Positions 63,653 through 64,000 of a stretch of DNA of 64,000 nucleotides are shown here, piece by piece. Within the stretch, counting starts at the first letter, position 1; every line of letters starts with the position of its first letter. Source of the stretch: Caulobacter soli. GTDB taxonomy: Bacteria > Pseudomonadota > Alphaproteobacteria > Caulobacterales > Caulobacteraceae. The stretch covers positions 4,075,501-4,139,500 of the forward strand of contig NZ_CP049199.1 of NCBI RefSeq assembly GCF_011045195.1, written 5' to 3'. The position numbers and the translations under genes were made by a program. The notes beneath the pieces are model-generated. The model did no database searches, was not told the DNA's origin, and saw only the letters and a list, made by a program, of their open reading frames with translations.

Positions 63653-64000
63653 CTACCGCCGCCCGCCGTCATTGCGCTCCCCCTCGCTGGGATACAGCGT
63701 CAGGAAGTCCTCCCCAGGCGCCGCCGGAAAGCCCCGGAAGTTCAGCCCGTTGCCGAACACCGCCCGGCACGTGACCCAGCGCTTGTCGCAAGCCGCCCCC
63801 GGAAACGCCGTCGCATCGACCCCGCAGCGCGCGTCGCCGAACGCCGCGTCGCAGGACCGGCCGAAGGTCCGCCCGGCCACGCGGTCCAGCGCCGCCAGCG
63901 GCCCCTCCAGGGCCAGGGTGAAGGCCCCGCCCTCGGCCTTGGCCGAGGCCACCCGCGCGGTCCACAGCCGCATCGACAGGCTCGGCGCCGACCAGTCGAC
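63653..64000 (-). CDS. Gene transfer agent DUF2163 protein (RcGTA gp13-like), C-terminal part (cut by window edge)
   Basis: The visible ~115 residues (ARVASAKAEGGAFTLALEGP, LAALDRVAGRTFGRSCDAAF, DARCGVDATAFPGAACDKRW, GLNFRGFPAAPGEDFLTLYP) match the C-terminal half of DUF2163 proteins. RcGTA gp13 is an iron-sulfur-linked baseplate hub; the four cysteines here (SCDAA, RCGVD, ACDKR, TCRAV) would be the cluster ligands. The reading is open to the right edge of the window, so the N-terminus lies outside. Confidence 0.85.
   Translation of the reverse strand, partial: VDWSAPSLSMRLWTARVASAKAEGGAFTLALEGPLAALDRVAGRTFGRSCDAAFGDARCGVDATAFPGAACDKRWVTCRAVFGNGLNFRGFPAAPGEDFLTLYPSEGERNDGGRR

Overview
The window is high-GC alphaproteobacterial DNA, most likely from Caulobacter or a close relative (Caulobacteraceae). 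The evidence is the gene content: an RcGTA-type gene transfer agent tail cluster, RcnB, SapC, DUF1311 and PepSY proteins, compact ATGA-coupled operons, and GC-rich codon use almost throughout. No database search was possible; all names rest on reading motifs, order and overlaps.

Layout. 1-8571 (-): an almost gapless type II secretion operon gspI-J-L-M-C-D-K-G-O-E-F (F cut by the window edge), with a divergent TonB/TolA-like gene at 8758. 9520-18123: an accessory region with two IS6-family transposase remnants, a secreted YD/FG-GAP protein, a broken duplicate of an Rhs core, an IS21-type end, and a full-length Sec-exported Rhs/YD protein. The Rhs C-terminal tip looks like an LRAT / permuted NlpC-P60 hydrolase, and its gene overlaps by 4 bp an AT-rich four-helix membrane protein that is the probable immunity gene. 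18763-24764 (+): a heavy-metal RND efflux operon (czcCBA) preceded by a small Cys/His-rich exported protein. 24855-30297: island debris. It holds an AlpA-like regulator, two related AT-rich element ends that both abut a sequence encoding HNHP (the RadC active-site motif), a SapC gene, a deletion-fused STN-domain/filamentous-haemagglutinin pair, an exonuclease I fragment and the last 52 codons of radC.

30370-58160 is mostly ordinary chromosome: rcnB-like, membrane dipeptidase, two DUF1311 paralogues, msrPQ, glnE, a blaI-blaR1 pair with matching operator sequences in front of itself and of a downstream membrane protein gene, degP with a two-component system, ccmIEFH, an unrecognised helical protein, a PhoPQ-like system with a PepSY protein, a Slam/TbpB-like surface lipoprotein pair, and mazEF. 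58232-64000 (-): a DnaJ/CbpA-type co-chaperone and the gene transfer agent genes for gp13 (partial), gp14 and gp15.

Three families of palindromic intergenic repeats recur in the chromosomal part. One of them (CACTTGCCCCC ends, four copies) sits between GTA gp13 and gp14 and supplies the probable gp14 start codon. The strongest candidates for unusual biology are the secreted Rhs toxin-immunity locus with its inactivated orphan cassette, the Slam plus triple-barrel lipoprotein pair, and the element that seems to target the radC HNHP site.
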